Notes under the pieces: model-generated
Seen by the model: only the letters and a program-made list of their open reading frames with translations
The model's database searches: none
What the model was told of the DNA's origin: nothing
NCBI GenBank assembly: GCA_023487205.1
Contig: JAMDBT010000018.1
Coordinates: 1-48,414, forward strand
DNA: 48,414 nucleotides
Direction of reading: 5' to 3'
Source of the DNA: Thermoplasmatota archaeon
GTDB taxonomy: Archaea; Thermoplasmatota; Thermoplasmata; Thermoplasmatales; Thermoplasmataceae
Part shown: positions 8,709 through 17,771 of the stretch, piece by piece
How positions within the stretch are numbered: the stretch's first letter is position 1
Layout: each line of letters begins with the position of its first letter
Translations under genes and position numbers: made by a program

Positions 8709-9659
8709 TCAAATTCTTATCTCTCTCGAAATTCTCGAAAAATCTGGGATCTTGCCTCTGGCTTTAAGTGAATGTATAACCCTCAAAGCGACAAGTGTGG
8801 CAAACATAAAAGGAACTGCTTTCCAAATTCTCAACTTGGTGCCGTCTTTATGTTCCCACTGAATTCCCACTTCGATAATCCTCGATTTCAAGAGCTTGAC
8901 CTGGTACAACAAGGCGACATCAATCATGCGACCGTTCACTGTTACTTTCTTAATTATCGATTTCAGGGTGAAATGATGGAAAAACTTCACTCCACATTGA
9001 GTGTCTTTCACCCCTAACCCTAAGATTAAGAATGTTAGGAAGTGAAAGGCCCTTCCAGCAATGACATTCAAAAATGGCTCCTGTCTGACTATATACGATC
9101 CCTTGACCCATCTCGATCCAATTACGCAAGGTTCTTGCTCACTGGTCATCAGGGCTAGTCTAACTGCTTCGGACGCGGAAATTGAACCATCAGCATCAAC
9201 GAATCCGATTGTCTCTCCTTTCGCGACCTTGAAACCCTCAAGTATTGCACCGCCCTTTCCAAGCCTAGAGCCAAATTGCAGTAATCTAACCCTGCCTCCG
9301 ACTGAACGAACCTTCTCGGGGGTATGGTCATCGCCATCACAAACAACAATGATTTCAGTGGAATTCGGCACAGCATTAACTAAAGAGTCTAGAAAGTTTC
9401 CAATACGCTCTTCCTCATTATACGCAGGTACCACTATGGAGATACTGATTTTCGGTGCAGGCAGCGGACTGTCTTCCGTGTGCGTGTCAAATTCAGACCC
9501 GGGTTCGTCAGATCCTGAAGTTGTGACTTGAGTCAATGTCCGCACCCATTTATGCTCATACTTCGGCCAACAATATCTTCCCTTATTCATAAATATTTGT
9601 TCGAACCGCAGGTCTTGATGAGGGATTGACGCGCTAACACGCGAGTGGTAGAATAACAT
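8709..9659 (-). CDS. Glycosyltransferase family 2, dolichol-phosphate-mannose-synthase-like
   Basis: The 316-residue frame carries a DPM1-like GT2 domain from about residue 71. It shows ISIVVPAYNEEERIGNFL, EIIVVCDGDDHTPE, SRLGKGGAILEGF and the metal-binding VDADGS (D155, D157). IGSRWVKGS, DTQCGVKFF and IEVGIQWEHKDGTKL follow. In this family the enzyme loads a sugar onto a polyprenyl phosphate or extends a lipid-linked glycan. The first 70 residues lack family similarity, and the ATG at 9659 lies inside the putative promoter of the divergent gene. The ATG at 9590 (M24) is therefore a plausible alternative start. Its closest relative in the window is the divergent neighbour at 9689. Confidence 0.85.
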   Translation of the reverse strand: MLFYHSRVSASIPHQDLRFEQIFMNKGRYCWPKYEHKWVRTLTQVTTSGSDEPGSEFDTHTEDSPLPAPKISISIVVPAYNEEERIGNFLDSLVNAVPNSTEIIVVCDGDDHTPEKVRSVGGRVRLLQFGSRLGKGGAILEGFKVAKGETIGFVDADGSISASEAVRLALMTSEQEPCVIGSRWVKGSYIVRQEPFLNVIAGRAFHFLTFLILGLGVKDTQCGVKFFHHFTLKSIIKKVTVNGRMIDVALLYQVKLLKSRIIEVGIQWEHKDGTKLRIWKAVPFMFATLVALRVIHSLKARGKIPDFSRISREIRI

Positions 9660-9665
9660 TTAAGA
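9656..9665 (+). promoter_or_regulatory. TATA-like box for the GT2 gene at 9689
   Basis: ACATTTAAGA is centred about 28 bases before the TTG at 9689. It supports that start, in a frame that has no ATG ahead of the conserved domain. Confidence 0.5.
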
Positions 9666-9688
9666 ACGAATCACATCATCCCTTTACG

Positions 9689-10513
9689 TTGCTTTCAACC
9701 CCCAGTCTGCACCTTTCACGGGAAGTAGAAATTGAGGCTTCTGCGGAATCCCAAGTCCATCAGACCTTTACCATTGTCATCCCCGCTTACAATGAAGAGA
9801 GACGAATTGTGCCTGTTCTGGAGGAACTTACGTCTTTGATCAAGAGTCAGAACCTGCCGTGGACCATTATATTTTCCGTCGATGGAAACGACGGAACAGA
9901 GGGGATTGTGAGGGAAGCATCGGAAGCTTACCCATTCGTGAAGATATCCGTCTCACTAGGCCGGAATGGCAAGGGAACTGCAATCAAGCGAGTCACAAGC
10001 ATGGTGGATTCCGAGTTCATCATTTTAATGGACGCGGATAGGAGCATTACCATTTCGGATATCGTTGATCATTTGGATACTATGGATTCTTCAGATGTTA
10101 TCATTTTTTCACGATATGCTAAGGGTATGAGTGAAATTCCACTGATGAGAAGAGCATTGAGCCGCGGTTTCAACGCACTGGTTCGTCTTTTGCTTCGAAT
10201 TGACGTGAGAGATACGCAGTCCGGTTACAAGGTGCTCAGAACCTCCTATTTCAGAGATGCAATAAGCCGGGTGGATTGTTCAAATGCATTTTATGATGTT
10301 TCACTGCTCTATCACCTTAAGCTCTTGGGGGCGCGAATAGAGGAGATTCCGGTGAAATACAAGCATCGCGAAGACGGCAAGTTCCATGCTGGCCTACTTA
10401 CGCTGAGCCTCGGGCTGAATCTTATCGCTTTCAGGGTACGGCATTCACGTTCTTACTTGTATATTCCTGAAGCTTTTGCTTGCTATTACCGCAGGGTGTT
10501 CAAGTGGTTATGA
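9689..10513 (+). CDS. Glycosyltransferase family 2, dolichol-phosphate-mannose-synthase-like
   Basis: The 274-residue protein is a single GT2 domain of the DPM1/DpgS type. It contains FTIVIPAYNEERRIVPVLEE (27-46), IIFSVDGNDGTEG, LGRNGKGTAIK and the metal-binding MDADRS (D115, D117). It continues with IIFSRYAKG, DTQSGYKVL and IEEIPVKYKHREDGKFH. No transmembrane pair follows, so it resembles the soluble class of polyprenyl-phosphate hexose synthases. The start is a TTG, chosen because no ATG or GTG precedes the conserved block in frame and a TATA-like box sits at the right distance. It is arranged head-to-head with its paralogue at 8709-9659 with 29 bases between the annotated starts. Confidence 0.87.
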   Translation: MLSTPSLHLSREVEIEASAESQVHQTFTIVIPAYNEERRIVPVLEELTSLIKSQNLPWTIIFSVDGNDGTEGIVREASEAYPFVKISVSLGRNGKGTAIKRVTSMVDSEFIILMDADRSITISDIVDHLDTMDSSDVIIFSRYAKGMSEIPLMRRALSRGFNALVRLLLRIDVRDTQSGYKVLRTSYFRDAISRVDCSNAFYDVSLLYHLKLLGARIEEIPVKYKHREDGKFHAGLLTLSLGLNLIAFRVRHSRSYLYIPEAFACYYRRVFKWL

Positions 10514-10655
10514 TCGGCCGGTCTTTTGATGAGGAGTGTCCCCTGTTTTTGCTCAGATTTGGTTAAATCTTGGGGAATGTCTCTTTCAGGATCACCTCCT
10601 ATGAACCCCCAAAACGGTTCGAGAGACCTGTGATGAGGGCAGTTCAGAGAACCTA

Positions 10656-10664
10656 CTTATTTTA
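10656..10664 (+). promoter_or_regulatory. TATA-like box for the GT4 gene at 10686
   Basis: CTTATTTTA is centred 26 bases before the GTG at 10686. This fits a leaderless transcript and confirms the GTG start. Confidence 0.55.
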
Positions 10665-10685
10665 CTCGGCGCAGTATTCCCAATC

Positions 10686-11771
10686 GTGAAGATACTGTGG
10701 TTCAATCACAGAGATCTGACGCACCCAAGGGCCGGAGGGGCGGAGAGAACTTGTGCGGAACTGTCGAAGCGTTTCGGCAGTATGGGTGATTATACCACAC
10801 TGGTCACCGGGGGCTACAACGGAACAAACCGCAAGGAAAGAAATGGTTATACCTCTATTGAAAGATACAGTGGATACATTGGACCTCATTTTGCGGTTCC
10901 CCATTACCTAGGACAGGATTTCGATGTTGTGGTGGACGATTTGGCCCATGCGATGCCTTGGTTCTCCGAGATTTTGGGCAGCATTCCTGGTGTAGTGTTT
11001 TTTCATCATCTTCACGCAAGAACCCTCAGAGGACAGGTTTCTCTTGCGGCTGAGATTGCACTCAGGTTAACGGAGAAAAACTATTCCAGAATCTACAGAA
11101 AGTGGCCTTTCGTCACAGAATCCAGCAGAGCTGTTGATGATTTGATACGGCTGGGGATTTCGTCTGATCGGATTCAAAAGATAAATCCTGGAGTGGACAC
11201 TCGATTCTTCAGACCGGGAAATAAGACGGATAATCCCAGCATAGTTCTTCTAGGACGCCTTATGGATTACAAGCGACCTGATCACGTGGTCAGAGCGATG
11301 ACTAAGGTTGTCAAGCGTTTCCCAGATGCCACACTTACTGTGATTGGGGACGGTCCGCGGCTAGATCACACAAGGACTGTGGCCAAAGATCTTGGGATTG
11401 AGACATCAGTACTGTTTACTGGTCGCGTTCCAGACGAACGCGTCGCGAGTATTCTTGCCTCCTCATGGGTCAACGTGCATGCAGCCACTTCGGAAGGGTG
11501 GGGGTTTTCCATAATGGAAGCTTCAGCGAGTGGGGTGCCAACGGTAGCGTACAATGTCCCGGGCGTTTCAGAAGCTATTCAAACAGGAAAAAATGGCATC
11601 CTTGTAGAAAACGACAATATAGACGCATTGGGTGAAGGGTTGATCTCTGTTGTTGACAATCCTTGGGACCTCTCAGTCACGTCCAGAAAGTATGCAGAAG
11701 GTTTCGATTGGGATATCACTGCAACAAAATGGAGAGCGTTTCTGAAGAAGGTGTCGGAAGACCGCGTATAA
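10686..11771 (+). CDS. Glycosyltransferase, GT4 family
   Basis: The 361-residue protein is a canonical GT4. It has MKILWFNHRDLTHPRAGGAERTCA at the N-terminus (the Gly-rich donor-phosphate loop), VFFHHLHART (104-113) and INPGVDTRFFRP (166-177). LLGRLMDYKRPDHVV (188-202) and LTVIGDGP (217-224) follow, and the intact E-x7-E motif is EGWGFSIME (E270, E278) followed by ASGVPTVAYNVPG. The pattern is close to the capsule and glycan mannosyl/glucosyl transferases of the GPGTF type. Donor and acceptor are not readable. It begins with GTG and follows the GT2 gene on the same strand by 172 bases, with its own TATA-like box. Confidence 0.9.
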   Translation: MKILWFNHRDLTHPRAGGAERTCAELSKRFGSMGDYTTLVTGGYNGTNRKERNGYTSIERYSGYIGPHFAVPHYLGQDFDVVVDDLAHAMPWFSEILGSIPGVVFFHHLHARTLRGQVSLAAEIALRLTEKNYSRIYRKWPFVTESSRAVDDLIRLGISSDRIQKINPGVDTRFFRPGNKTDNPSIVLLGRLMDYKRPDHVVRAMTKVVKRFPDATLTVIGDGPRLDHTRTVAKDLGIETSVLFTGRVPDERVASILASSWVNVHAATSEGWGFSIMEASASGVPTVAYNVPGVSEAIQTGKNGILVENDNIDALGEGLISVVDNPWDLSVTSRKYAEGFDWDITATKWRAFLKKVSEDRV

Positions 11772-11866
11772 CTCGTTGACTCTATCAGGGAAGCGTATCA
11801 TTCGACTCATTTCCGGTGCACTTTCTTCACCAATACCAAGACGACAGGTAGGAGAAGCATGTCACG

Positions 11867-13906
11867 CTAGAATGGCCCTGTCACGTCCATTGTCAAGTAG
11901 TTCAGATCCAACAAATTACCAGTGGAATTGACAGAAGACGCATACATCGCATACACCGCAGGACTGCGGACGTCAAAGGTTCCATTCAGGAGGATTGGAA
12001 GAGCGCTGCTGCTATCGTTTAAGCTCTTGACGTATGTATTGAGGACAATGCTGCCCTGTGAAACTGTCATCTTGACGATTCCATCGAAATGAGATTCGCT
12101 AAGAGAACATCTGAAGCTATAAGTTCCAGGCATCAGAAAAAGCTCGTATGAGGTGCCCTTCATTACCGAGAAGTTCCCATTTGACCCATTCTGATCTTGC
12201 GTAGGGGCATTGTTAACTCTCTGGCCCGTCTGGGTGACGTTTATAGGGACAGAAACAACGGCGTGCCCAAAGTAGTTCCTTTCGTAGAGGTAGTAAGGAT
12301 AAGCTACGGCAAGAAGCCCGTACGCGTAGTTATCGTAAAAGAACGGAAACCATGTTGCCATTGATCCAAGGGAAGAGTTGTAGAACCAGAAGAAATACCA
12401 GCCGCTCCCATTTATAGCGTTCATTACCTGTGGGGCCATGTAGTTCGGGATCGGGGACGATGGTCTTGGGCCGTAACCGTACCAGACTCCTAAAGACTGA
12501 TTTAACCAGGGTAGCATTCCTGGCCCGAGCAGGTAGTTCCTGGGCCTATCTGAAAATCCTGGCATATTGTCTTCGACAAGCACTGACGAACCAGAAGGCA
12601 CAAGAGAATAAAATGAGTATCCGGTCACGTCATTGGCCGAAGGGTGAAGGTCGTCTTGAATGTCTGCAAACGCTCCAGTGCCGGGAACGGCAGGAGAGTT
12701 CGAAAAACCGATTGGCGAGAACCAGTTCCACATGAGTAAAACGATCACAAACAGGGAAAGAGCCTTCAGGGGTAGCTTTGGAAAATGTCTAAGTAAGCTG
12801 AAATTCCTCGATAGTGACCACGGAACTTTGGGAGAATTGGAAACGCCCCCCACAATTTCCCTAGGGCGTAATCCTGAGGCGGACTTCAGAATAAACAGGA
12901 AAAGGAATGGAACAAAGAAGTCTCCCGAGTACTGTGTATAAAAATGCCAGAACGGAAGGCCTACGAGCACTGCGATAGAGACAAAACATACGATCAGAGG
13001 GAGAATATGGACGGATGTTTTTCCTTTTGTTACAAGCAATACGAACACTGCTGGGGCTATAATCAACAGAGATGCCAGAAACCCATTATTGATTAGGACG
13101 TTTACGTTCTCAAAGTACTGGGATAGGAGAGGTGCGTTTCTCCCTGAACCCACGGTCCCATAGCTTGATCCATAGATCAGATTGACGAATCCGCCGTTGG
13201 GAGAAATAACGTAAAAGACAAACAGACCCATGATTCCGGTGATCGACAAAATTGCTAGATTTCTCCTCTTTATCCCTTGACCCCCTCTAGTTCTCGCTGA
13301 AAGCAGTGCTTCGATGGCAAAATACATGGCGGTTATCCCTCCGAGCAGAAGATTGCACATTGATGCCAGCAGGGCGAGGAGCGAAGCTACTTTCCTTTCA
13401 CGTTCGAAAAAGTATATGGCAAGGAAAAAGAATGGTTGAAAAAGGAGCTGAAAGTGAAAGTCGTCAAGGAGAGAAATTTCGAGCGGGTACAATAACAGGT
13501 ATGATGCAACAAGAAGATACGCAGTCGACTGCGATCTCGTCGAAGCATATGTATAATAGAATATGGGAAAGATTGACACGGGAACCCAAAAGTCCTGTAT
13601 TGCCAACAAAGTAAGTGGTGATGGATGGATGAACATGAAGAGAGACACAATCAGTTCAATGGGCTTGATGGGGGAGAGTATGTAAATCAGAGAGTAACTG
13701 AATAGGGAGTCCTTTAGAGATATCAGACTGGAAGTCGAAGCCCCAAGGTCGTAAACGTGCGCATTTCCTGATAGCATGCGTGCATAATCTAGCAAGAACC
13801 AACCTAGGGAGAAAAGGACGTATACGAGAGACAGAATGATAGCCCTTGCATATTTCATGGCCTGTGGTCTCCTACAAGCACCAAGAACTCGCATGATATC
13901 AAACAT
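11867..13906 (-). CDS. DUF2079-like polytopic membrane protein with C-terminal beta domain
   Basis: The 679-residue protein has about 9-11 hydrophobic helices in residues 20-400 and a long, probably extracellular C-terminal part. DUF2079 hallmarks are YDLGASTS (52-59), IHPSPLTLLAIQDF (93-106) and the DDFHFQLLFQPFF block (148-160). A later loop motif SSVLVEDNMPGF corresponds to 'TNNL.P.LS' of the family. The last 115 residues (about 565-679) read like a beta-sandwich with MPGTYSFRCSLSES and alternating Thr/Val strands, and include several N-x-S/T sites. DUF2079 proteins are thought to be GT-C-like; no activity is proven. It overlaps the upstream GT2 by 8 bases and ends the minus operon. Two paralogues lie at 30972 and 35813. 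Confidence 0.75.
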   Translation of the reverse strand: MFDIMRVLGACRRPQAMKYARAIILSLVYVLFSLGWFLLDYARMLSGNAHVYDLGASTSSLISLKDSLFSYSLIYILSPIKPIELIVSLFMFIHPSPLTLLAIQDFWVPVSIFPIFYYTYASTRSQSTAYLLVASYLLLYPLEISLLDDFHFQLLFQPFFFLAIYFFERERKVASLLALLASMCNLLLGGITAMYFAIEALLSARTRGGQGIKRRNLAILSITGIMGLFVFYVISPNGGFVNLIYGSSYGTVGSGRNAPLLSQYFENVNVLINNGFLASLLIIAPAVFVLLVTKGKTSVHILPLIVCFVSIAVLVGLPFWHFYTQYSGDFFVPFLFLFILKSASGLRPREIVGGVSNSPKVPWSLSRNFSLLRHFPKLPLKALSLFVIVLLMWNWFSPIGFSNSPAVPGTGAFADIQDDLHPSANDVTGYSFYSLVPSGSSVLVEDNMPGFSDRPRNYLLGPGMLPWLNQSLGVWYGYGPRPSSPIPNYMAPQVMNAINGSGWYFFWFYNSSLGSMATWFPFFYDNYAYGLLAVAYPYYLYERNYFGHAVVSVPINVTQTGQRVNNAPTQDQNGSNGNFSVMKGTSYELFLMPGTYSFRCSLSESHFDGIVKMTVSQGSIVLNTYVKSLNDSSSALPILLNGTFDVRSPAVYAMYASSVNSTGNLLDLNYLTMDVTGPF

Positions 13907-14792
13907 ACCTTAAGGGATACCTTGAAAACAGACCGTCAAAGGCACCCAATATTACGCTTTTCATACAAGCCAGCTTGTTCTCGCCTTTCATAGAAGTGAA
14001 AAAGTACCAAAGGAAGAAAGCCGGGATGAACGCAGAAAACAGCAAAATACCAGTTCCAGAATCAAGCTCTCTTTCAAACGTCAGTTTCCCTCTCATAAAA
14101 TAGTAGAGCCTGAAGGGTGTTGCCCTCATAAACATCCTATTGTCAGGGGCATCGTGAAATACCAAAGCATCACCGATGCATACCAACCTGTAACCCATTT
14201 TCTTGATCTTGAGTTGAAGATATCCATCTTCACCCGAGAATGGTATCTTTGGAGTCGTTAAACCTGCGCCAATGGCTAGGTCCCTGCGAAGCATAAAACT
14301 GTTTGCGAATCCGTCGGTTTCAAATGTTCTTCCCTTGACCGATGACCTGTCTTCACCTGAATGAAGGAATTCAGTTTTCTTGGTGATCCTGTGAAAGCGG
14401 GAACCCGCATACATTATCACATCCGGTCTGTCATAGAAACAAGTAACAGGAGCAATAACCCCACAGTCACCGTTTGACTGGGCAAATCGCATCAGGATCT
14501 CAATAGCATGCGGATCAATGGTGTTGTCGTCGTCAATCATGAGAACAAGGTTTGCGGCAGATGCAAGTATTCCGTCATTCCTTGATTTGCCAACGAGTTC
14601 AATCTTGTTGTGCCTGAAATACCTCACATCGGAAAATGAACTCCTCATCAACGCATCAGTTTCGTCTGAAGATGCGTCATCTACAACAATGATCTCGAAA
14701 TCCGTATAAGTGGATTGCTTTAATGATTCCAGCAACCTTTTCAGTTTCTCCTTCCTGTTAAAAGTTGGGATCACCACCGAGAGACTAACCAT
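13899..14792 (-). CDS. Glycosyltransferase family 2 with C-terminal membrane segment
   Basis: The 297-residue protein has a GT2 domain: MVSLSVVIPTFNRKEKLKRLL at the start, FEIIVVDDASSDET (32-45), SRNDGILASAANLVLMIDDDN with the DxD at D87-D89, and a possible catalytic region near IPFSGEDGYLQLKIKKMGY. A hydrophobic stretch near residues 245-262 (GILLFSAFIPAFFLWYFF) probably anchors it to the membrane. WsaF- or rhamnosyl-type specificity cannot be decided. The last bases overlap the DUF2079 gene start by 8 bases, implying translational coupling. It lies in the rmlB-GT2-GT2-DUF2079 minus-strand run, so it may use a deoxysugar donor. Confidence 0.86.
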   Translation of the reverse strand: MVSLSVVIPTFNRKEKLKRLLESLKQSTYTDFEIIVVDDASSDETDALMRSSFSDVRYFRHNKIELVGKSRNDGILASAANLVLMIDDDNTIDPHAIEILMRFAQSNGDCGVIAPVTCFYDRPDVIMYAGSRFHRITKKTEFLHSGEDRSSVKGRTFETDGFANSFMLRRDLAIGAGLTTPKIPFSGEDGYLQLKIKKMGYRLVCIGDALVFHDAPDNRMFMRATPFRLYYFMRGKLTFERELDSGTGILLFSAFIPAFFLWYFFTSMKGENKLACMKSVILGAFDGLFSRYPLRYV

Positions 14793-14844
14793 TTCCTTAT
14801 CCTCCCCTCCCGCTTGGGCATTATGGCAGGCTCTCTTTAAGGTT

Positions 14845-15879
14845 TTAGATCGACCTCCTTCGCTTCGCCTCTAGGCTCGACGCGAGGAAATACACCTTCT
14901 CGGAAAGACCTCTGTTCATTGATCTGATCAGGAACAGAAGGACCAAAGTGATATTTTCAATGCTCCTAGAAAGGGGATTGGACAGGATGGATCGAACCAA
15001 AGTAATGGGAGACTCTGCGGTCTCTTCAGAGTTTCCTAGCAATGCAAGTTTCATGAGATTTGTGTTCATTCTATAGTCCAGAATGCTATCAAGGCCGGGA
15101 ACTGGGTACTTTCCCATCCTTTCTCTGATGAGCCTGAAACCCTGCAACTGTCTTTTCAGATTTCCTATAGTATAGCTCCTGCTCGGCACTTCTTTGCTTA
15201 TTCTGAAAAAAGCGAGGAGTTCTCTTGTTCTTGCGAGCTTCCTTCCCGATGCAAGCGCAACTGCGAAAAGAAATGTGTCTAATCCTCCCTCAAGATTCTG
15301 CAACATCCCCATCTCCTCTGTAAACAGTTCCCTCTTTATGGTCACGGAACTCGCGTTGTGGTCGCACAGGTTGATTCTTGGGGTCTTCCAGAAGCTCTGG
15401 CAATCAAAGACGAAGCAGGAATTGGAATCAGTCTCGCGCAGCACCGGGTCTGGATCGGGAGCATCGTCTCCTACAAAGGGGCGGGGTTTGTCGTGAACGT
15501 ATACAATATCGTCCTCGCAACTGCTGATCAGTTTCAAGACCCTGGACAATTTCAGGGGATGCCAAAGATCATCATCTTCCAGTATTGATATCCAGCTCCC
15601 CTTCGCGGCATCTATTGCAAGTTTCAGTTTAGTGCCCTGATGAAATCCATCATGTGTGAGAATCCTGATTGGAACGGTCCTGCTTTTTTCCTTAAGCATC
15701 TCTGTTGCTGCGCCAGTGGACTTCGCCACGGCTATGATCTCAAACAAATCTCTATTAATGTCCTGATTCAGGATCGATTCCAGGGCTTCTCCACAATAAT
15801 TGTCGTGCCTGTACGATATGAGGACTACGGTGAAAAGCGGATGAGCTGCTCCATTGGATTCCATCGTGCCAGAACTCAC
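14845..15879 (-). CDS. Glycosyltransferase family 2
   Basis: The 344-residue protein has a GT2 domain from residue 14: LFTVVLISYRHDNYCGEALESIL, FEIIAVAKS, then GTKLKLAIDAAKGSWISILEDDDLWHP with the acidic EDDD at 101-104. IVYVHDKPRPF and a C-terminal half with basic and hydrophobic helices follow. It resembles the GT2 protein at 34715-35722 in the order of these blocks and in its C-terminal extension, so the two are probably paralogues. It overlaps the rmlB stop by 4 bases (15876-15879), which implies tight coupling to dTDP-4-keto-6-deoxyglucose supply. The start used here is the ATG in that overlap; M6 is an alternative. Confidence 0.84.
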   Translation of the reverse strand: MSSGTMESNGAAHPLFTVVLISYRHDNYCGEALESILNQDINRDLFEIIAVAKSTGAATEMLKEKSRTVPIRILTHDGFHQGTKLKLAIDAAKGSWISILEDDDLWHPLKLSRVLKLISSCEDDIVYVHDKPRPFVGDDAPDPDPVLRETDSNSCFVFDCQSFWKTPRINLCDHNASSVTIKRELFTEEMGMLQNLEGGLDTFLFAVALASGRKLARTRELLAFFRISKEVPSRSYTIGNLKRQLQGFRLIRERMGKYPVPGLDSILDYRMNTNLMKLALLGNSEETAESPITLVRSILSNPLSRSIENITLVLLFLIRSMNRGLSEKVYFLASSLEAKRRRSI

Positions 15880-16856
15880 GGTTTCGTTGCCCGCGCAATC
15901 TTGTCCCGGTAGAGATCGGGGTTTGTGCTGTAGTGTTCAATTGTCTTCCTCAGTCCCTTTTCCAGATCAATTTCAGGCTTCCATCCGAGCTTTTTCTCAA
16001 TGTACGAATAGTCGCTGCAGTACCTGGAGTCATGGCCGGGTCTGTCTGCCACATATTCTATCAAGTCATCTTCGCGGCCAAGTAGCCTTAGAATTCTCCT
16101 GACTAGCTCCACATTAGAAATGGCCTTCCCAGAGCCTACAAGAAATCTTTCTCCCGTCCTTCCCCTCTTCAATATGAGGCTGATCGCCGCGCAGTGGTCC
16201 TCCACGTAGACCCAGTCTCTCATCTGTCTCCCATTTCCATAGACGGGAATCTTCCTGTCAAGCATGGAGAGAAAAATCGTCTTCGGTATGAGTTTTTCAG
16301 GGTGCTGGAACGGCCCATAGTTGTTACCTGAATAGGAGATTGTTGAATTGACTCCGTACGTATTGACATACGCACCAATCATCAAGTCTGCGGCGGCCTT
16401 TGTGGCGGAGTAGGGGTTGCGGGGATCATATCTGGACAGGTGCCTGAACTGCGTCTTCTTGTTATAGGTGAGAGAACCAAAAACCTCGTCTGTGGACACC
16501 TGATGCAACCTTATGTCAGTTCCCTTTATCAGATCAAGCATATTCTTGACTGCCAAGTAATTGGAACTTACAAACTCATCCGAGTCCTCAATGGATCTGT
16601 CAACGTGAGACTCGGCAGCAAAATTGACGATTGCATCAGCATCCTCTACCGCGCTTTGAATTACCTCCCTTGAGCGTATGTCGCCCCTGATGAACTTATA
16701 TTCGAATTCCTTCTCCACACCACTAAGATATCTTGGGTCCGCAGCATAAGTAATCTTGTCTACGTTTACTATGGAGTCGTTCCTGTTGTTCCTGAGCCAG
16801 TGCCATATGAAATTTGAGCCGATAAATCCAAGTCCGCCTGTCACAAGAAGCTTCAA
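15876..16856 (-). CDS. rmlB: dTDP-glucose 4,6-dehydratase
   Basis: The 326-residue short-chain dehydrogenase removes water from dTDP-glucose to give dTDP-4-keto-6-deoxyglucose. It shows VTGGLGFIGSNFI (5-17) for NAD binding, NFAAESHVDRSIEDSDEF, and the dehydratase acid pair in STDEVFGSL (D123, E124). The Y149-x3-K153 pair is in NPYSATKAAADL, followed by SGNNYGPFQHPEKLIP, GNGRQMRDWVYVEDHC and RPGHDSRYCSDYS, all diagnostic of RmlB. The start is TTG. It sits just downstream of rmlA on the same strand. Its product can feed the ketoisomerase/aminotransferase pair at 19043-20550. Confidence 0.95.
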   Translation of the reverse strand: MKLLVTGGLGFIGSNFIWHWLRNNRNDSIVNVDKITYAADPRYLSGVEKEFEYKFIRGDIRSREVIQSAVEDADAIVNFAAESHVDRSIEDSDEFVSSNYLAVKNMLDLIKGTDIRLHQVSTDEVFGSLTYNKKTQFRHLSRYDPRNPYSATKAAADLMIGAYVNTYGVNSTISYSGNNYGPFQHPEKLIPKTIFLSMLDRKIPVYGNGRQMRDWVYVEDHCAAISLILKRGRTGERFLVGSGKAISNVELVRRILRLLGREDDLIEYVADRPGHDSRYCSDYSYIEKKLGWKPEIDLEKGLRKTIEHYSTNPDLYRDKIARATKP

Positions 16857-16939
16857 GGTAAAACCCTCTAAATCGGGAAATGCACAGCGAATAAAATTCT
16901 AGCGGCTTGTTAGGGTATCAAATCACAGGCTGCACATAT

Positions 16940-17668
16940 TCACATTCTAGGCTCGCCGTCTTTCAGAAATCTTCTTACCATTTCTTGCGCTTCATACAAG
17001 GATTCTACGGTTCCCGCGTCGATCCACTGGTTGTGTATTATTTCATACTCAACTCCCCCCCTAGCCAGCAGTTCCCTGTTAACGTCCGTTATTTCCAGTT
17101 CATTCCTCCCCGAAGGAGTCAGGTTCTCAATGATATCAAAGACCTCGCTGGAATACTGGTAGATACCAGTCACAATCAGGTTGGAGGGAGGGTTGGAAGG
17201 TTTCTCCAGTATGTCAACCAGCTTCCCCTCCCCTGAGAGCACGGCTACTCCATATCTGCCAGGATCGGGCACCTCCTTCAGGAAAAGCTTGCAGTTTCCC
17301 TTGAATCGGTCGTTCAGCCAAGCTGATTCACCAAGAACAATATTGTCTCCCAGAATCACTGTCATCTTGTCGTTTCCCGCGAAGTCCCTTGCTCTGAGCA
17401 ACGCATCCGCTATCCCCTTCGCCTTATCTTGTAATCCATAAGTGAATCTTGCCCCGAATTCCTCTCCGCTCCCCAGCAGTCTGAGAAAATCACCAGCCTT
17501 CCTCTTATCGGTAACAATCAGGATAGACCGTATTCCCGCATTAATCAGCGTCCTCACAGGATAGTATATCATCGGCTCATTGTAGACGGGCAACAGATGC
17601 TTGTTTATGACTTTAGTAAGCTCGCGTAGTCTAGTTCCTGTTCCTCCGGCAAGAATTACACCTTTCAA
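16940..17668 (-). CDS. rmlA: Glucose-1-phosphate thymidylyltransferase
   Basis: The 242-residue nucleotidyltransferase makes dTDP-glucose from dTTP and glucose-1-phosphate. The N-terminus is LAGGTGTRLRELTKVINKHL followed by LPVYNEPMIYYPV, matching the RmlA signature 'GG.GTRL.P.T...SK.LLP.Y.KPMI' with N for the usual S before K. Further blocks are GLQDKAKGIADALL, VILGDNIVLG and DPGRYGVAVL, then EKPSNPPSNLIVTGIYQY and WIDAGTVESLYEA. It is about 50 residues shorter than bacterial RmlA and lacks most of the C-terminal regulatory helices, like other archaeal short forms. The start is TTG, supported by a TATA-like box 26 bases upstream. Confidence 0.93.
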   Translation of the reverse strand: MKGVILAGGTGTRLRELTKVINKHLLPVYNEPMIYYPVRTLINAGIRSILIVTDKRKAGDFLRLLGSGEEFGARFTYGLQDKAKGIADALLRARDFAGNDKMTVILGDNIVLGESAWLNDRFKGNCKLFLKEVPDPGRYGVAVLSGEGKLVDILEKPSNPPSNLIVTGIYQYSSEVFDIIENLTPSGRNELEITDVNRELLARGGVEYEIIHNQWIDAGTVESLYEAQEMVRRFLKDGEPRM

Positions 17669-17689
17669 TGATCGGTAAACTTGGCCTCA

Positions 17690-17698
17690 ATCTTAACG
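17690..17698 (-). promoter_or_regulatory. TATA-like box for rmlA
   Basis: On the minus strand CGTTAAGAT is centred 26 bases before the TTG at 17668. It suggests that rmlA can be transcribed separately from the upstream GT4. Confidence 0.4.
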
Positions 17699-17771
17699 GT
17701 TCTCTTCTCCCACCAACACCCTTATGCTGAAAGAATTCACGGATTCTGCCATCCGTGGCAGGGATGCGGCT

